A stretch of DNA of 40,553 bases from JBCBZH01 sp039815415 (GCA_039815415.1 JBCBZH010000005.1:1-40553); one strand, 5' to 3'. Numbered from the stretch's first letter, positions 9,097 to 17,408 are shown. Numbers and translations are program-made. Notes: generated from the letters alone by a model not told the origin.

Positions 9097-9651
9097 ATGC
9101 CACGCTCTTTCTGTCTCCTTCTCTTCGCTCTCGTTCTCGCCAGCTCGGCGTCCGCCCAGCCGGGGTCTCGCGCCGTGGTCATCAATGGCCAACGCATGGA
9201 TGCGAGCACGCTATCAGCCCTAGAGGCCCGCTACCAGACCCAAGTGCAAGCGGGGAATTACTGGTACGATGCGGCCAGCGGCGCCTGGGGCCATGTCGGC
9301 CGCCCCACATCGGGGTTTATCCCGGCAGGCCTGCGCGTCGGCGGTCCGCTCCGGGCCGATGCCTCGAGCGGGCGCACCTCGGTGTGGGTCAATGGGCGTC
9401 GCCTCCCCGCCCAGGACCTTCGCGCCATCGAACGGCTTACGGGGCCTGTTGAGCCGGGACGCTACTGGCTGGATGCCAATGGCAATGCTGGGCGCGAAGG
9501 CGGTCCAGCTCAGGTCAACCTGGCCCAGCTCGCCCGCCAGGCGCAGGGCTCAGGCCTGCGGCGCTCGTGGCTGACGGGCATCGGATCCAACAGCAGCGGC
9601 GGTACGGGCTACGTCATGGGCCGCGACTGGAGCGTGACGTACGGCAACTGA
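9097..9651 (+). CDS. Secreted protein with two copies of an NGRxL...GRYWLD module, unknown function
   Basis: 184-residue exported protein with signal peptide MPRSFCLLLFALVLASSASA, then QPG. The signal peptide coding sequence contains an exact CGCCAGCTCG at 9138. The mature protein holds two related modules: VVINGQRMDASTLSALEA...GNYWYDAASGAWGHVG (about residues 27-70) and VWVNGRRLPAQDLRAIER...GRYWLDANGNAGREGG (about 97-140). Each has a short strand, a helix, then a G-x-Y-W-x-D turn. No catalytic residues or membrane span are seen. It ends GYVMGRDWSVTYGN. I do not recognise a characterised family. Divergent from the kinase gene across 161 bases that contain a distant 9-bp inverted repeat (8980-8988 with 9064-9072). 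Confidence 0.75.
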   Translation: MPRSFCLLLFALVLASSASAQPGSRAVVINGQRMDASTLSALEARYQTQVQAGNYWYDAASGAWGHVGRPTSGFIPAGLRVGGPLRADASSGRTSVWVNGRRLPAQDLRAIERLTGPVEPGRYWLDANGNAGREGGPAQVNLAQLARQAQGSGLRRSWLTGIGSNSSGGTGYVMGRDWSVTYGN

Positions 9652-9740
9652 TCCCGAGCCTGATTGCTCTCTCGGATCGGACGCTGACAAGAGTAGGTAC
9701 TCATACAAAGGCTCGTTTCCGATCTAAGCCCCAGTTTTTA

Positions 9741-9823
9741 GTCATCCTCGCGAAGGCGGGGACCCATACGGCGATGGAGCTTCGCGCTGGCGTCGCATGG
9801 ATTCCTGCTTTCGCAGGAATGAC
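9741..9823. repeat. REP/BIME-like palindromic element
   Basis: The ends are inverted (GTCAT / ATGAC). The left half is a hairpin, CCTCGC-gaag-GCGGGG. The right half is a perfect 8-bp hairpin ATTCCTGC-TTTC-GCAGGAAT, joined through GGATT and a central CGCGCTGGCG. Read on the minus strand it starts GTCATTCCTGCGAAAGCAGG and ends CGCGAGGATGAC. This is the layout of the widespread GTCATTCCCGCGAAAGCGGG palindromes (the source of spurious 'PAFAGMT' peptides in many genomes). A half-size relative occurs at 30903-30928. In most genomes such elements are mobilised by RAYT transposases; none is in this window. Confidence 0.75.
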
Positions 9824-9930
9824 GGCATTTGAGAGGTCCGAGATATCCCAATCCACCAGCTTGACGTTGGCCGTTCAGGTGAGCGGTTTCGTGAATACCT
9901 ACCCCTATCAGGGATCGGACGGGGATAGGT

Positions 9931-9991
9931 GTGGGAGAACGGGGTATGGGAGTGGACGGCCTCACGCACCCGCTCTTCCATACCCCCACAC
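9931..9991. terminator. Long hairpin between convergent genes, possible bidirectional terminator
   Basis: GGGGTATGG (9941-9949) pairs exactly with CCATACCCC (9978-9986), with flanking GTG/CAC and GAG/CTC matches extending it. There is no clear T-tract on either strand, so the terminator role rests on position between convergent genes. Confidence 0.45.
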
Positions 9992-10025
9992 GCTTCCCAG
10001 ATGTGGACCCCTCTTCTCGAGGTCT

Positions 10026-10035
10026 CGAGCTGGCG
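10026..10035 (-). repeat. CGAGCTGGCG word just beyond the regulator stop
   Basis: Exact reverse-orientation copy, 7 bases past the stop codon of the minus-strand regulator gene. It is preceded by CT (CTCGAGCTGGCGA). Confidence 0.9.
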
Positions 10036-10042
10036 ATGGGGT

Positions 10043-12277
10043 TTACGCGTCGGGCCGGAGCACGTAGAGGTCGCTCTCGCTCCGCTCGACGCGCCCGTAG
10101 AGCAGCGTCGAGCCGTCTGGCGAGGCCGCAAGGCTCGGGTTGGCGATGCGAACGACCTCGGAGACCGTGCGCGACTGGCCGGTGGCGAAGTCGTGGAATG
10201 CCACGTTGAGCCCATCCTCCCCGCGTTGGAGGTAGTAGATGCCCGCGTCGAGCACCACCCAGTCGCGCGCCCACCCGATCTGGAAGTCCTCAACGACGAC
10301 CCCAGCGGAGCCCACCACTTGCCCATCGGACAGAGCCATTCTCCAGATGCCCGGAGTGTCGGGGCGCACAACGTAGAGCCACTGGCCGTCTGATGACTCC
10401 GCGGCGAACAAGGCACCGTCTGTGGTGACCTGCACAGGGGTGCCACCGTCCCGACCGACGCGCCAGAGCTGCCACGACCCGCTTTGGTCGGAGGTGAAAT
10501 ACACGGCATCCTCCGTGCTCGTCCAACCCGTCAGAAGCGCGTTCCACCCCGCCGGAGACACCCGCTCCGGCTGTCCGCCTGCGACGTCCACTACGTAGAC
10601 CTCCGACAACCCCTCCGGGTTGGCGCTGAACGCGATGTGACGTCCACCCGACGACCATCGCGGATTGCCGACGGCTGTTCCGTTGTCAAACGACGTGATG
10701 GCTGTGGGATTCTGCCCTTCGGCATCGATGATCCACACCTGATAGGCCCCGGTACGCGAGGAGGCAAACACCAGACGCTCGCCATCCGGAGAGAGCCGGG
10801 CCTCGCAGTCATAATGGGTCGAGATCACGACTGGCTCCGTGCCGAGAACGCTGCCGCCGGGACCATCGAGGCGGATGCGCCAGACGTTCTTCTCGAACTC
10901 GAGATCCTGGTACACGAGGGCGCCGGTCTGCGAGGCTACAGATGGCGAGTGGGTCCATTCGCCCGTCGCAGGAACCCACGTCTGCTCTCCCATCGCCAGC
11001 TCGACCCTCCAGAGCCCGTACGTACCAGCCCGATACGACGCGACGACGAGAGCATCCGCATCAAGCCAATCCAGTCCTCGGACGCCGATCTGGTTCTCGG
11101 CCACCTGGCGTTCTTCGCCGGTCTCAAGGGTGTGCACGATGATGTCGCGTCCTCCCACGAAGCCCGACCGGGCGAATGCGATCTGGCGTCCGTCTGGCGA
11201 GAACCGAGGCGCTCGGTCGCTCTCGAGCCCGTCTCCGGATTCCGTTACAGCCTGTGCCTCTCCGGTCTCCAGGTTCAGCATCCAGATGTGCCGGGTGCCC
11301 TCTGCCGGCTCGAACCCAAACACGAGTGAGGTGCCATCCGGTGACCAGTCCATCGAGTAGGCGTGCGCGCCTTCGGGAACGGCGAACACCCGACGCGCAT
11401 CGCCACCGAGCGAGGGGACCACAAAGATGCCCGGTTCGTCGCCGTACCGGATGAAGGCGACCTCAGAGCCATCCGGGGACCACGTGGGGGAGCCCTCGGG
11501 AGCCGGATGATCGGTCAGGCGCAAGGCCTCTTCGCGGCTGGGCTGCTTGACGTAGACATCGTAGCCCTCGCCCTCGCCGCTGTCCCATGCGAAGGCCACC
11601 CGAGCGCCCTCCGGTGAGATGGCAGGCTCCACCTCCTGACCCGGATAGCTCGTGAACGGCTCGGGCGGCGCAAACGCCCCTCGAGCTGGCGGCTCGTCAG
11701 CCCGTTCACCCACTGCCCACCATGCGAGGGCGATGAGAGCCACACCGCCGATCGCCAGCACGATCGCGTGCCAGGGCATCCGACGTGCGGCGGGAGAAGC
11801 AGGCATCGCCTGCGGAATAGGAATCGACGTGGAGGCGCCATTGCCTCCCGCCAGCCCATCGCCTGCGAGACCGTTGCCGAGGGCCACGCCATCACCGCTC
11901 ATCAGCCCATCGCCAACGACGCCGTCGCCTGCCAGCCCGTGAGCGGGACGCACCGGCGCGATGAGCCGGTAGCCGCGTCCCCGCACGGTCTGCACCACTG
12001 TCGGCGCGCGTGGATCGTCATCGAATAGCTTGCGCAGCTCCGAGACGGCCCGCGTCAGCGCGTCCTCATTCACCACAACGTCAGCCCAGACGTGGTCCAG
12101 CAGCTCGTCGCGAGAGACCACACGCCCCGCGTGCTGCGCGAGATAACTCAGCACCGCCATCACGCGCGGCTCTACCGAGAGGTCTTCGCCGCCGTTGACG
12201 ACCCGGTTCCGCATCGGCTGGACGTACCGATCTCCGACCCAGTAGGCATCGTCGGGATGTAGATCGAACGTCTCCAT
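10043..12277 (-). CDS. CadC-like regulator: winged helix, Gly-Asp-Gly linker, TM helix, TolB-type propeller
   Basis: 744-residue membrane-bound transcription regulator. Start chosen at METFDLHPDD because the DNA-binding domain follows directly; an upstream in-frame start would add about 42 non-conserved residues. Residues about 11-108 are an OmpR/PhoB-type winged helix (SVEPRVMAVLSYLAQHAGRV, RDELLDHVW, TRAVSELRKLFDDD, VRGRGYRLIAPV). A linker at about 113-147 repeats a xxG[DN]G[LV] unit. One TM helix lies at about 169-189 (HAIVLAIGGVALIALAWWAV). Residues 200-744 are PD40/TolB blades (FSPDGRQIAFARSG, WSPDGTSLVFGFEP). By analogy with CadC, the propeller would sense an extracytoplasmic signal. 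Divergent from the NTF2-like gene across 212 bases. 10-mer copies at 10994 and 11682. Confidence 0.88.
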   Translation of the reverse strand: METFDLHPDDAYWVGDRYVQPMRNRVVNGGEDLSVEPRVMAVLSYLAQHAGRVVSRDELLDHVWADVVVNEDALTRAVSELRKLFDDDPRAPTVVQTVRGRGYRLIAPVRPAHGLAGDGVVGDGLMSGDGVALGNGLAGDGLAGGNGASTSIPIPQAMPASPAARRMPWHAIVLAIGGVALIALAWWAVGERADEPPARGAFAPPEPFTSYPGQEVEPAISPEGARVAFAWDSGEGEGYDVYVKQPSREEALRLTDHPAPEGSPTWSPDGSEVAFIRYGDEPGIFVVPSLGGDARRVFAVPEGAHAYSMDWSPDGTSLVFGFEPAEGTRHIWMLNLETGEAQAVTESGDGLESDRAPRFSPDGRQIAFARSGFVGGRDIIVHTLETGEERQVAENQIGVRGLDWLDADALVVASYRAGTYGLWRVELAMGEQTWVPATGEWTHSPSVASQTGALVYQDLEFEKNVWRIRLDGPGGSVLGTEPVVISTHYDCEARLSPDGERLVFASSRTGAYQVWIIDAEGQNPTAITSFDNGTAVGNPRWSSGGRHIAFSANPEGLSEVYVVDVAGGQPERVSPAGWNALLTGWTSTEDAVYFTSDQSGSWQLWRVGRDGGTPVQVTTDGALFAAESSDGQWLYVVRPDTPGIWRMALSDGQVVGSAGVVVEDFQIGWARDWVVLDAGIYYLQRGEDGLNVAFHDFATGQSRTVSEVVRIANPSLAASPDGSTLLYGRVERSESDLYVLRPDA

Positions 12278-12489
12278 GAGAACGGGGGCCAAGTACAGCC
12301 TCTTCCAGTCGTGCGGCAGGACCAATCTACTGGTCGGGCTGGCGGAGGGTTGCTTCTTTAACACACCGCCAATCGGCCCATACAGGCCGAAAACGAGGGT
12401 CATCAGGAATCAGGACCTTCCATTAGACAGGCATCGGGCATTGACGAACAGAAACAGGGACCCTTGGAGCACACCTGCTCCTGATCCCC

Positions 12490-12927
12490 ATGTCCTCTCG
12501 CCGTCTCCTTGCTGCTCTCGCCGTCTGCACCCTCCTTGCCGGCTTCGCGCTGGCGCCCTCGTCCGATCTGGACGATGTGATGGTGCCTCTCAACCTCTAC
12601 CTCGAAGGCCACGCCACGGGCAATGGCGACCTCATGCGCCAGGCCTTCCACGCCGACGCCAAGCTGTTCTGGAATGACGATGACGGCATGGCGCAGCGCC
12701 CCTCCCCTGAGTTCGCGGATCTGTTCACCGGGCGTGTCGCCCAGGATGAAGCCGACCGCAAGCGCCGCGTGGTGTCGGTGGACATCACCGGAGACGTGGC
12801 CGTCGCCAAGATCGAGCTGGACTACCCCCGCGTGTTCATCACCGACTACATGACGCTGATCCGCGTCGGGGATGAGTGGAAGATCATCAACAAGACCTTT
12901 ACGCGCGGCCCGGCCCGGAGCCGCTAA
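12490..12927 (+). CDS. Exported NTF2-like (putative lumazine-binding type) protein
   Basis: 145 residues. N-terminal signal-like segment MSSRRLLAALAVCTLLAGFAL, then an NTF2-like cone-fold domain: MVPLNLYLEGHATGNGDLMRQAFHADAKLFW, later FTGRVAQDEADRKRRVVSVDITGDVAVAKIELDYP and VGDEWKIINKTFTR. This matches the 'putative lumazine-binding' branch of the NTF2/SnoaL superfamily (Lumazine_bd_2), despite no evidence for lumazine. First of a collinear array: a second NTF2-like gene, a serine hydrolase, a SnoaL-like protein and a second serine hydrolase follow. The gap to the next gene is 38 bases and holds a 10-mer. Fold confident, function unknown. Confidence 0.8.
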   Translation: MSSRRLLAALAVCTLLAGFALAPSSDLDDVMVPLNLYLEGHATGNGDLMRQAFHADAKLFWNDDDGMAQRPSPEFADLFTGRVAQDEADRKRRVVSVDITGDVAVAKIELDYPRVFITDYMTLIRVGDEWKIINKTFTRGPARSR

Positions 12928-12938
12928 CCCACACCGCT

Positions 12939-12948
12939 CGCCAGCTCG
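12939..12948 (+). repeat. CGCCAGCTCG word between two NTF2-like genes
   Basis: Exact copy in a 38-base gap, 11 bases after the stop codon. Another exact copy lies 71 bases on, inside the signal-peptide coding sequence of the next gene (13010-13019). Confidence 0.9.
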
Positions 12949-12965
12949 TTTCTCCCCTCTCTGCC

Positions 12966-13391
12966 ATGCGACTCCTTCTTCTCAGCCTCGTGCTCGCTCT
13001 GACTGCCTTCGCCAGCTCGTCTCTGCGAACCGACACGCAGAGCCCAGACCGCGACGCGGTTCTCGCCACCATCGAGGCCTTCTACATCGGCGATCACACG
13101 GGCAGCCTGGAACACAAGCGTGCCTCTATGCACCCGGAGGGCGCCTACCGCTATGTAAACCGCGACGGTGACTACGCCGAGAGCCCGTTCCGGCTGGAGG
13201 AAAGCCGTGGCGACACGCTCTACGTGGAAGAGCTGCTCAGCGTCGAGATCTACGAGAATGTGGCGCTGGCGCGGCTTCGGCTCGAGAACCAGCTGCGCGA
13301 GGAGGCCGAGTACAAGCTGATGACGCTCCACAAGACGAACGACCGCTGGCTCATCACGGGCATCTCGTGGGGCTGGGGCGTGACGCAGTAA
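12966..13391 (+). CDS. Exported NTF2-like protein, paralogue of its upstream neighbour
   Basis: 141 residues. The ATG opens a signal peptide MRLLLLSLVLALTAFASS, and an exact CGCCAGCTCG encodes its end. The mature part is NTF2-like: DRDAVLATIEAFYIGDHTGS, HPEGAYRYVNRDGDY, SVEIYENVALARLRLENQ, KLMTLHKTNDRWLITGISW. This is the same order of elements as the preceding gene but at low identity, suggesting an old duplication. An earlier in-frame start would overlap the upstream gene and has no export signal. Ligand or activity unknown. Confidence 0.8.
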   Translation: MRLLLLSLVLALTAFASSSLRTDTQSPDRDAVLATIEAFYIGDHTGSLEHKRASMHPEGAYRYVNRDGDYAESPFRLEESRGDTLYVEELLSVEIYENVALARLRLENQLREEAEYKLMTLHKTNDRWLITGISWGWGVTQ

Positions 13392-13423
13392 GCAGCCTCC
13401 AATCCCCCTCGCCGACTTCTGGC

Positions 13424-14875
13424 ATGAATCCCGTCCTCCGAACGCTCGCCCTTGGCTTCCTTCTCGCCGCGTGCGTGCCGACCTCCTCGCAGCCCTACGC
13501 CGATCGCGCAGACGCCCTTCTCTCGGCGTACCACGAGGCCAGCCTGTTCGAGGGGACGGCGCTCGTCGCCGTTGGCGACTCGGTCGTCTTCGAAGGCTCT
13601 CGCGGGGTCGCTGACCGCTCGTGGAGCATCCCGATCACACCTGAGGCCCGGTTTCGCATCGGGTCTGTGACCAAGCCGTTCACAGCCGCCCTCGTCCTTC
13701 TGCTCGTAGAGTCGGGGGATGTTGAGCTCGACGCACCCCTCGCCACGTACATCCCGGGCTACCCCGCCCCGGCGGGCGAGCACGTCACTGTCCACCACCT
13801 GCTCGCGCACACGTCAGGCATCCCCAACTTCACAGGGCTGCCTGGGTTCGACGCGTTCGAACGGCAGACACACGGGACGGAGGACCTGCTGGCGTTCTTC
13901 TCGGGGCTGGACCTTGAGTTCGAGCCGGGGAGTGCGTTCCGGTACAGCAACTCGAACTATGCCGTTCTCGGTGCCATCGTCGAAGCCGTCACAGGCATGA
14001 CGTACGCGGACGCGCTCCAGGACCGCCTCCTGCACCCACTCGGCTTGAAGGACACCGGATACGACGGCGGCGTGGAGGTCGTAGCCCGGAAGGCACGCGG
14101 GTATTTCCGGCAGGGAGCGGCGTTCGTCCCCGAGCCGTACGTCGACCCAAGCGTCCCATCGGCCGCCGGGATGCTGTACTCGACAGCGCCGGACCTCGCG
14201 CGGTGGACACGGGCGCTCTTCGGCGGAAACGTGTTCGCGCAGAGCGCGACGCTCCGCCAGATGACGCGGGCACAGAGCGGGAGCGCGACCAGCGGATACG
14301 GCTACGGGCTCGACCTCGCGTTCCGCGTCGTCGACGGCGACACACTTCGCCAGATTGGCCATGGTGGACGCATCGGGGCCTTCCAGTCCGAGCACCGCTA
14401 CCTCCCGGACCAGGACTGGACTGTCATCACGCTCAGCAACTCACGCGGAGACACGAACGCGCTTGCCAACGACCTCGTGCGGCTGTTGCTCGGCGCCGCG
14501 CCCGAGCTGCCTGACCGCCCGGTTGGCTGGGCCCTCGCCGCCCGCATCGAGACCGACGGCCTGGACGCGGCGGCGCGGTGGTACCAGGCGCTGCTCGCTG
14601 ACCCGGACGGGTACGATGTGTCCGAGGACCAGTTGAACGCACTCGGCTACGTCTACCTCGGCCGCGGTGAGGCGGAGACGGCGCTCCGTGTCTTCGCGCT
14701 CAACGCCGAGGCCTACCCCGGGGCCTGGAACGTCCACGACAGCTTGGGCGAAGCGCTGGCCGCTGTGGGCCGCCGCATCGAGGCCATCGCCGCCTACGAG
14801 CGCTCCGTTGCGCTGAATCCCGACAACGAGAACGGGCGGGTCATGCTGGAACGCCTCCGCGCCGACCGACCGTGA
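13424..14875 (+). CDS. Serine hydrolase lipoprotein (class C beta-lactamase/DD-peptidase fold) with TPR tail
   Basis: 483 residues. Signal peptide with lipobox (MNPVLRTLALGFLLAAC), so a lipoprotein. Penicillin-binding-fold motifs are complete: SxxK at Ser81-Lys84 (RIGSVTKPF), YxN at Tyr174-Asn176 (FRYSNSNY), and HGG at 313-315 (QIGHGGRIGAF) in the KTG position, as in class C and esterase-type members. Residues about 380-483 hold TPR-like helices (WNVHDSLGEALAAVGRR, AIAAYERSVALNPDN). Paralogue of the gene at 15481, with the tail the best-conserved part. Probable substrate a peptide, ester or peptidoglycan-derived molecule; not determinable here. Confidence 0.88.
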   Translation: MNPVLRTLALGFLLAACVPTSSQPYADRADALLSAYHEASLFEGTALVAVGDSVVFEGSRGVADRSWSIPITPEARFRIGSVTKPFTAALVLLLVESGDVELDAPLATYIPGYPAPAGEHVTVHHLLAHTSGIPNFTGLPGFDAFERQTHGTEDLLAFFSGLDLEFEPGSAFRYSNSNYAVLGAIVEAVTGMTYADALQDRLLHPLGLKDTGYDGGVEVVARKARGYFRQGAAFVPEPYVDPSVPSAAGMLYSTAPDLARWTRALFGGNVFAQSATLRQMTRAQSGSATSGYGYGLDLAFRVVDGDTLRQIGHGGRIGAFQSEHRYLPDQDWTVITLSNSRGDTNALANDLVRLLLGAAPELPDRPVGWALAARIETDGLDAAARWYQALLADPDGYDVSEDQLNALGYVYLGRGEAETALRVFALNAEAYPGAWNVHDSLGEALAAVGRRIEAIAAYERSVALNPDNENGRVMLERLRADRP

Positions 14876-14940
14876 CGCCTCGTCTCTTCGCCCTTCTCCT
14901 CGCGCTGGCGCGGCTTCGTCTCGATTCCTCCTCTATTGTC

Positions 14941-15420
14941 ATGCGATTCCTCCTCCTCACCCTAGCCCTCTCCCTGTCCGCGTGTGCCAGCACCCGCACG
15001 GACTGGACCTACAACGACACCCGCATCGTCGCCGGGAATCTGGAAGATGTCGAGGCCATCGTTGCACAGGCGCGGGCCTTCTCCGCAGCCTACGTCGCGG
15101 GTGACACAGAGACCCTCGTAACCATCTATGCCGAGGACGGCATCGCGGCACCGGGCGGACGCGACTTCATCCGGGGACGCGACGCGCTGCGGGGATTTTG
15201 GTCTCCTTCCCCCAACTCCAGAATCCTGGAGCACAGGCTGCTCCCCGAGGAGCTGTGGATCGACGGCGACCTCGCCTACGACTGGGGCTACTACGAGGGT
15301 GTAAGCCAGCGCGAGAGTGCCGAGCCGTCCAGCTTCCGGGGCAAGTACCTCGTCGTCTGGCAGCGCGACGCAGATGGCGTCTGGCGCATGGCAAATGACA
15401 TGTGGAACCCCGTCGAGTAG
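14941..15420 (+). CDS. SnoaL/DUF4440-like lipoprotein
   Basis: 159 residues. Start set at the ATG opening the lipoprotein signal MRFLLLTLALSLSAC. A GTG overlapping the previous stop (GTGA at 14872) is an alternative but would put 23 residues ahead of the lipobox. The mature part is an NTF2-like fold of the SnoaL/DUF4440 kind: ARAFSAAYVAGDTETLVTIYAEDGIAAPGG, IRGRDALRGFW, DLAYDWGYYEG, YLVVWQRDADGVWRMANDMW. Such proteins include ketosteroid-isomerase-like enzymes and binding domains. Placed between two paralogous serine hydrolases. Confidence 0.8.
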   Translation: MRFLLLTLALSLSACASTRTDWTYNDTRIVAGNLEDVEAIVAQARAFSAAYVAGDTETLVTIYAEDGIAAPGGRDFIRGRDALRGFWSPSPNSRILEHRLLPEELWIDGDLAYDWGYYEGVSQRESAEPSSFRGKYLVVWQRDADGVWRMANDMWNPVE

Positions 15421-15430
15421 CGCCGCTCCC

Positions 15431-15450
15431 TCGCCAGCTCGAGCTGGCGA
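15431..15450. repeat. Perfect 20-bp palindrome of two overlapping 10-mers
   Basis: TCGCCAGCTCGAGCTGGCGA: a forward and a reverse copy of the 10-mer sharing their terminal CG. It lies 11 bases after the stop of the SnoaL-like gene. With no loop it could extrude as a cruciform or act in RNA only as part of a larger fold. Confidence 0.95.
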
Positions 15451-15480
15451 CGCTTGGACGATCCGACACCTGTGGAACTC

Positions 15481-17346
15481 ATGCGCTTCGCTCTCCTGCT
15501 CGCCCTTCTCGCCTCGTGCCTGAGGCCGTCTGCCCCGCAGGCGCAAATGGCCCCTGAGCTGGATGCACAGCTCGACGCTCTGAGGACGGCCTACAACGTC
15601 CCCGGCCTAGCGGTCTCCGTTGTCCATGATGGGCGTGTTGTCTACAGGAAGGGCTTCGGATATCGAGATGTCGAGCGGCAACTCCCGGTCACGCCACAGA
15701 CGGTCTTCCCGATTGGCTCTGTGACCAAGCAACTCATCTCCGGGCTGGTCGGCACTATTGAGCGTGATGGCCTGCTTTCCGTGACGGACCGCCCGGCACA
15801 GCATCTCCCAGAGCTTCGGTTCCGAACCAATACGATGAACCAGCTCGTCACCCTCGAGGATCTGCTCACGCATCAGAGCGGGATCGGCAATGTGGATGGC
15901 ACCTCGGTCTTCTTCCCCGTCCACGACCTAGATGCCCACCTGCGCAGGCTTCCCCACCTCGAGCCCGAGACGGAGGTACGCGAGCGGCTGGCCTACAGCA
16001 ACATGGGGTACGCGATCCTCGCAGGGGTTGCCGAGCGCCTATCCGACGCGTCGTGGGAGAACGAGCTGAGGGATCGCATCTTCGCGCCGCTTCGCATGAA
16101 CCGTTCGAGTGCCTCGCTCAATGCGCTGCTGAACACCGATGAGATCGCCGTGGGCTATGGGATGATCGGGGGCGAGCCCGAGCGGGTGCTCTATCCGAAT
16201 CAGTTCGAGGCGGGACCGTCTGGGGCTGCCAATAGCTCGGTTGTGGACCTCGCGAACTGGGTCACGATGCTGCTCAACGCGGGCACGTTTGAGGGACAAC
16301 AGATCCTGTCTCCTGAGTTTATCGAGCGTGCCTTCAGCGCTCAGCTTCTCCTCAGCTCGAGCTACGATGGGGAAGCAGGCGGTCTGAACCTGAACGGCTA
16401 CGGCTATGGCTTCTTCGTCAACGAATTCGAAGGGCGGTACCAAGTGAGCCACGGTGGCAACGTCTCCGGATTCAGCGCCCGCGTGGACCTGCTTCCGGAG
16501 GAGAACCTGGGTGTGGTGATTCTCACCAACCAGCAGAACTCGAACGTCGGACGGTATGCCTCCGAAATCGTGTACCGCCACATGCTGTCGCTTCCGCCGG
16601 AGCCCGTGGATACGTACCCGATCGAGTACGCCGAGGCTCGCCGGATGCCCCAGGACTCCAGCGCGGCTTCCCTACCGAGAGCGACACACCCAGACTCGTC
16701 TCCGACTCACCCGCTGGCCGCGTTCGTCGGCGACTACACGGACCGGGGCTATGGGACCTTCACGGTTGCCCTCCGAGACGGGGTGCTGTTCGCCGAATTC
16801 CCCGCCTTCTCGTTCGCGCTCGTTCATGAGCGTGCCAACGTGTTCCGGCTCCAGCACTACTACGAGATCGACCAAAACTCGCCTCCCTTCCCGGCCAACT
16901 TCCTGACGGACTTCGACGGCACAATCTCCAGCGTCTCGATTCCCCTCCAGGCCACGCCGGTTGTCTTCGAGCGCGACACCCAGGCTCTCCAGGCCCGTCT
17001 GGATCGCCAACTCGAGGATGCTGAGACGCGGTCTGGCACAGATCAAACCGATGCCGCGGCGGAGGCGCTTCGAATCGGTATGGACACCGGCATCCACACC
17101 GAGGCCTCCATCAATGGCCTGGGCTACCAGTACCTCCAGGCAGGCGAGCTGGCGATGGCCGTAGCTGTATTCCAATTCAACGCGGCGGCCTTTCCCGATT
17201 CGTGGAATGCCCATGACAGCCTCGGCGAAGGGCTGGCGGCGGCAGGGCAGACCCAAGAGGCCATCGCCGCCTACGAACGCTCCCTCGCGCTAAACCCGGA
17301 CAACACGAACGGTCGCGCCGTTCTGGAGCACCTTCGGTCCGAGTAG
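15481..17346 (+). CDS. Serine hydrolase lipoprotein with DUF3471-like and TPR domains
   Basis: 621 residues. Start at MRFALLLALLASC (lipobox LASC). An upstream in-frame start would push the signal peptide inward. Intact penicillin-binding-fold motifs: Ser80-Lys83 (IGSVTKQLI), Tyr172-Asn174 (LAYSNMGY), His324-Gly-Gly (VSHGGNVSGF). Residues about 415-500 (FVGDYTDRGYGTFTVALRDG) resemble the DUF3471 beta domain often fused to this family. A TPR-like tail follows (WNAHDSLGEGLAAAGQTQEA, AYERSLALNPDNTNG). Closest local paralogue is the hydrolase at 13424, which lacks the DUF3471-like part. The 10-mer is at 17145. Confidence 0.88.
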   Translation: MRFALLLALLASCLRPSAPQAQMAPELDAQLDALRTAYNVPGLAVSVVHDGRVVYRKGFGYRDVERQLPVTPQTVFPIGSVTKQLISGLVGTIERDGLLSVTDRPAQHLPELRFRTNTMNQLVTLEDLLTHQSGIGNVDGTSVFFPVHDLDAHLRRLPHLEPETEVRERLAYSNMGYAILAGVAERLSDASWENELRDRIFAPLRMNRSSASLNALLNTDEIAVGYGMIGGEPERVLYPNQFEAGPSGAANSSVVDLANWVTMLLNAGTFEGQQILSPEFIERAFSAQLLLSSSYDGEAGGLNLNGYGYGFFVNEFEGRYQVSHGGNVSGFSARVDLLPEENLGVVILTNQQNSNVGRYASEIVYRHMLSLPPEPVDTYPIEYAEARRMPQDSSAASLPRATHPDSSPTHPLAAFVGDYTDRGYGTFTVALRDGVLFAEFPAFSFALVHERANVFRLQHYYEIDQNSPPFPANFLTDFDGTISSVSIPLQATPVVFERDTQALQARLDRQLEDAETRSGTDQTDAAAEALRIGMDTGIHTEASINGLGYQYLQAGELAMAVAVFQFNAAAFPDSWNAHDSLGEGLAAAGQTQEAIAAYERSLALNPDNTNGRAVLEHLRSE

Positions 17347-17408
17347 CGCTACGTCCCCTTGCTCACAGAAACGGTCCCCACGGCAACGGGTCCGTACGTA
17401 CTCCCGCT

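Larger units (their letters stand above)
9652..10042. other. 391-base convergent intergenic region
   Basis: Non-coding gap between two convergent genes. It holds, in order, a REP-like palindromic element, a long hairpin and one copy of the 10-mer just outside the regulator stop. The open frames across it are translations of the palindrome (peptides like WIPAFAGMT), not genes. Confidence 0.7.

Noticed and set aside
9567..10067. Open frame of 166 codons downstream of the secreted protein
   Set aside because: Its translation crosses the REP-like palindrome (AKAGTHT, WIPAFAGMT), a well-known artefact of these repeats, and overlaps the 3' end of the real gene.
14872..14940. GTG start of the SnoaL-like gene overlapping the hydrolase stop
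   Set aside because: It would place 23 residues, including a second hydrophobic stretch, before a well-formed lipoprotein signal; the internal ATG is more plausible, though the GTGA overlap is suggestive.
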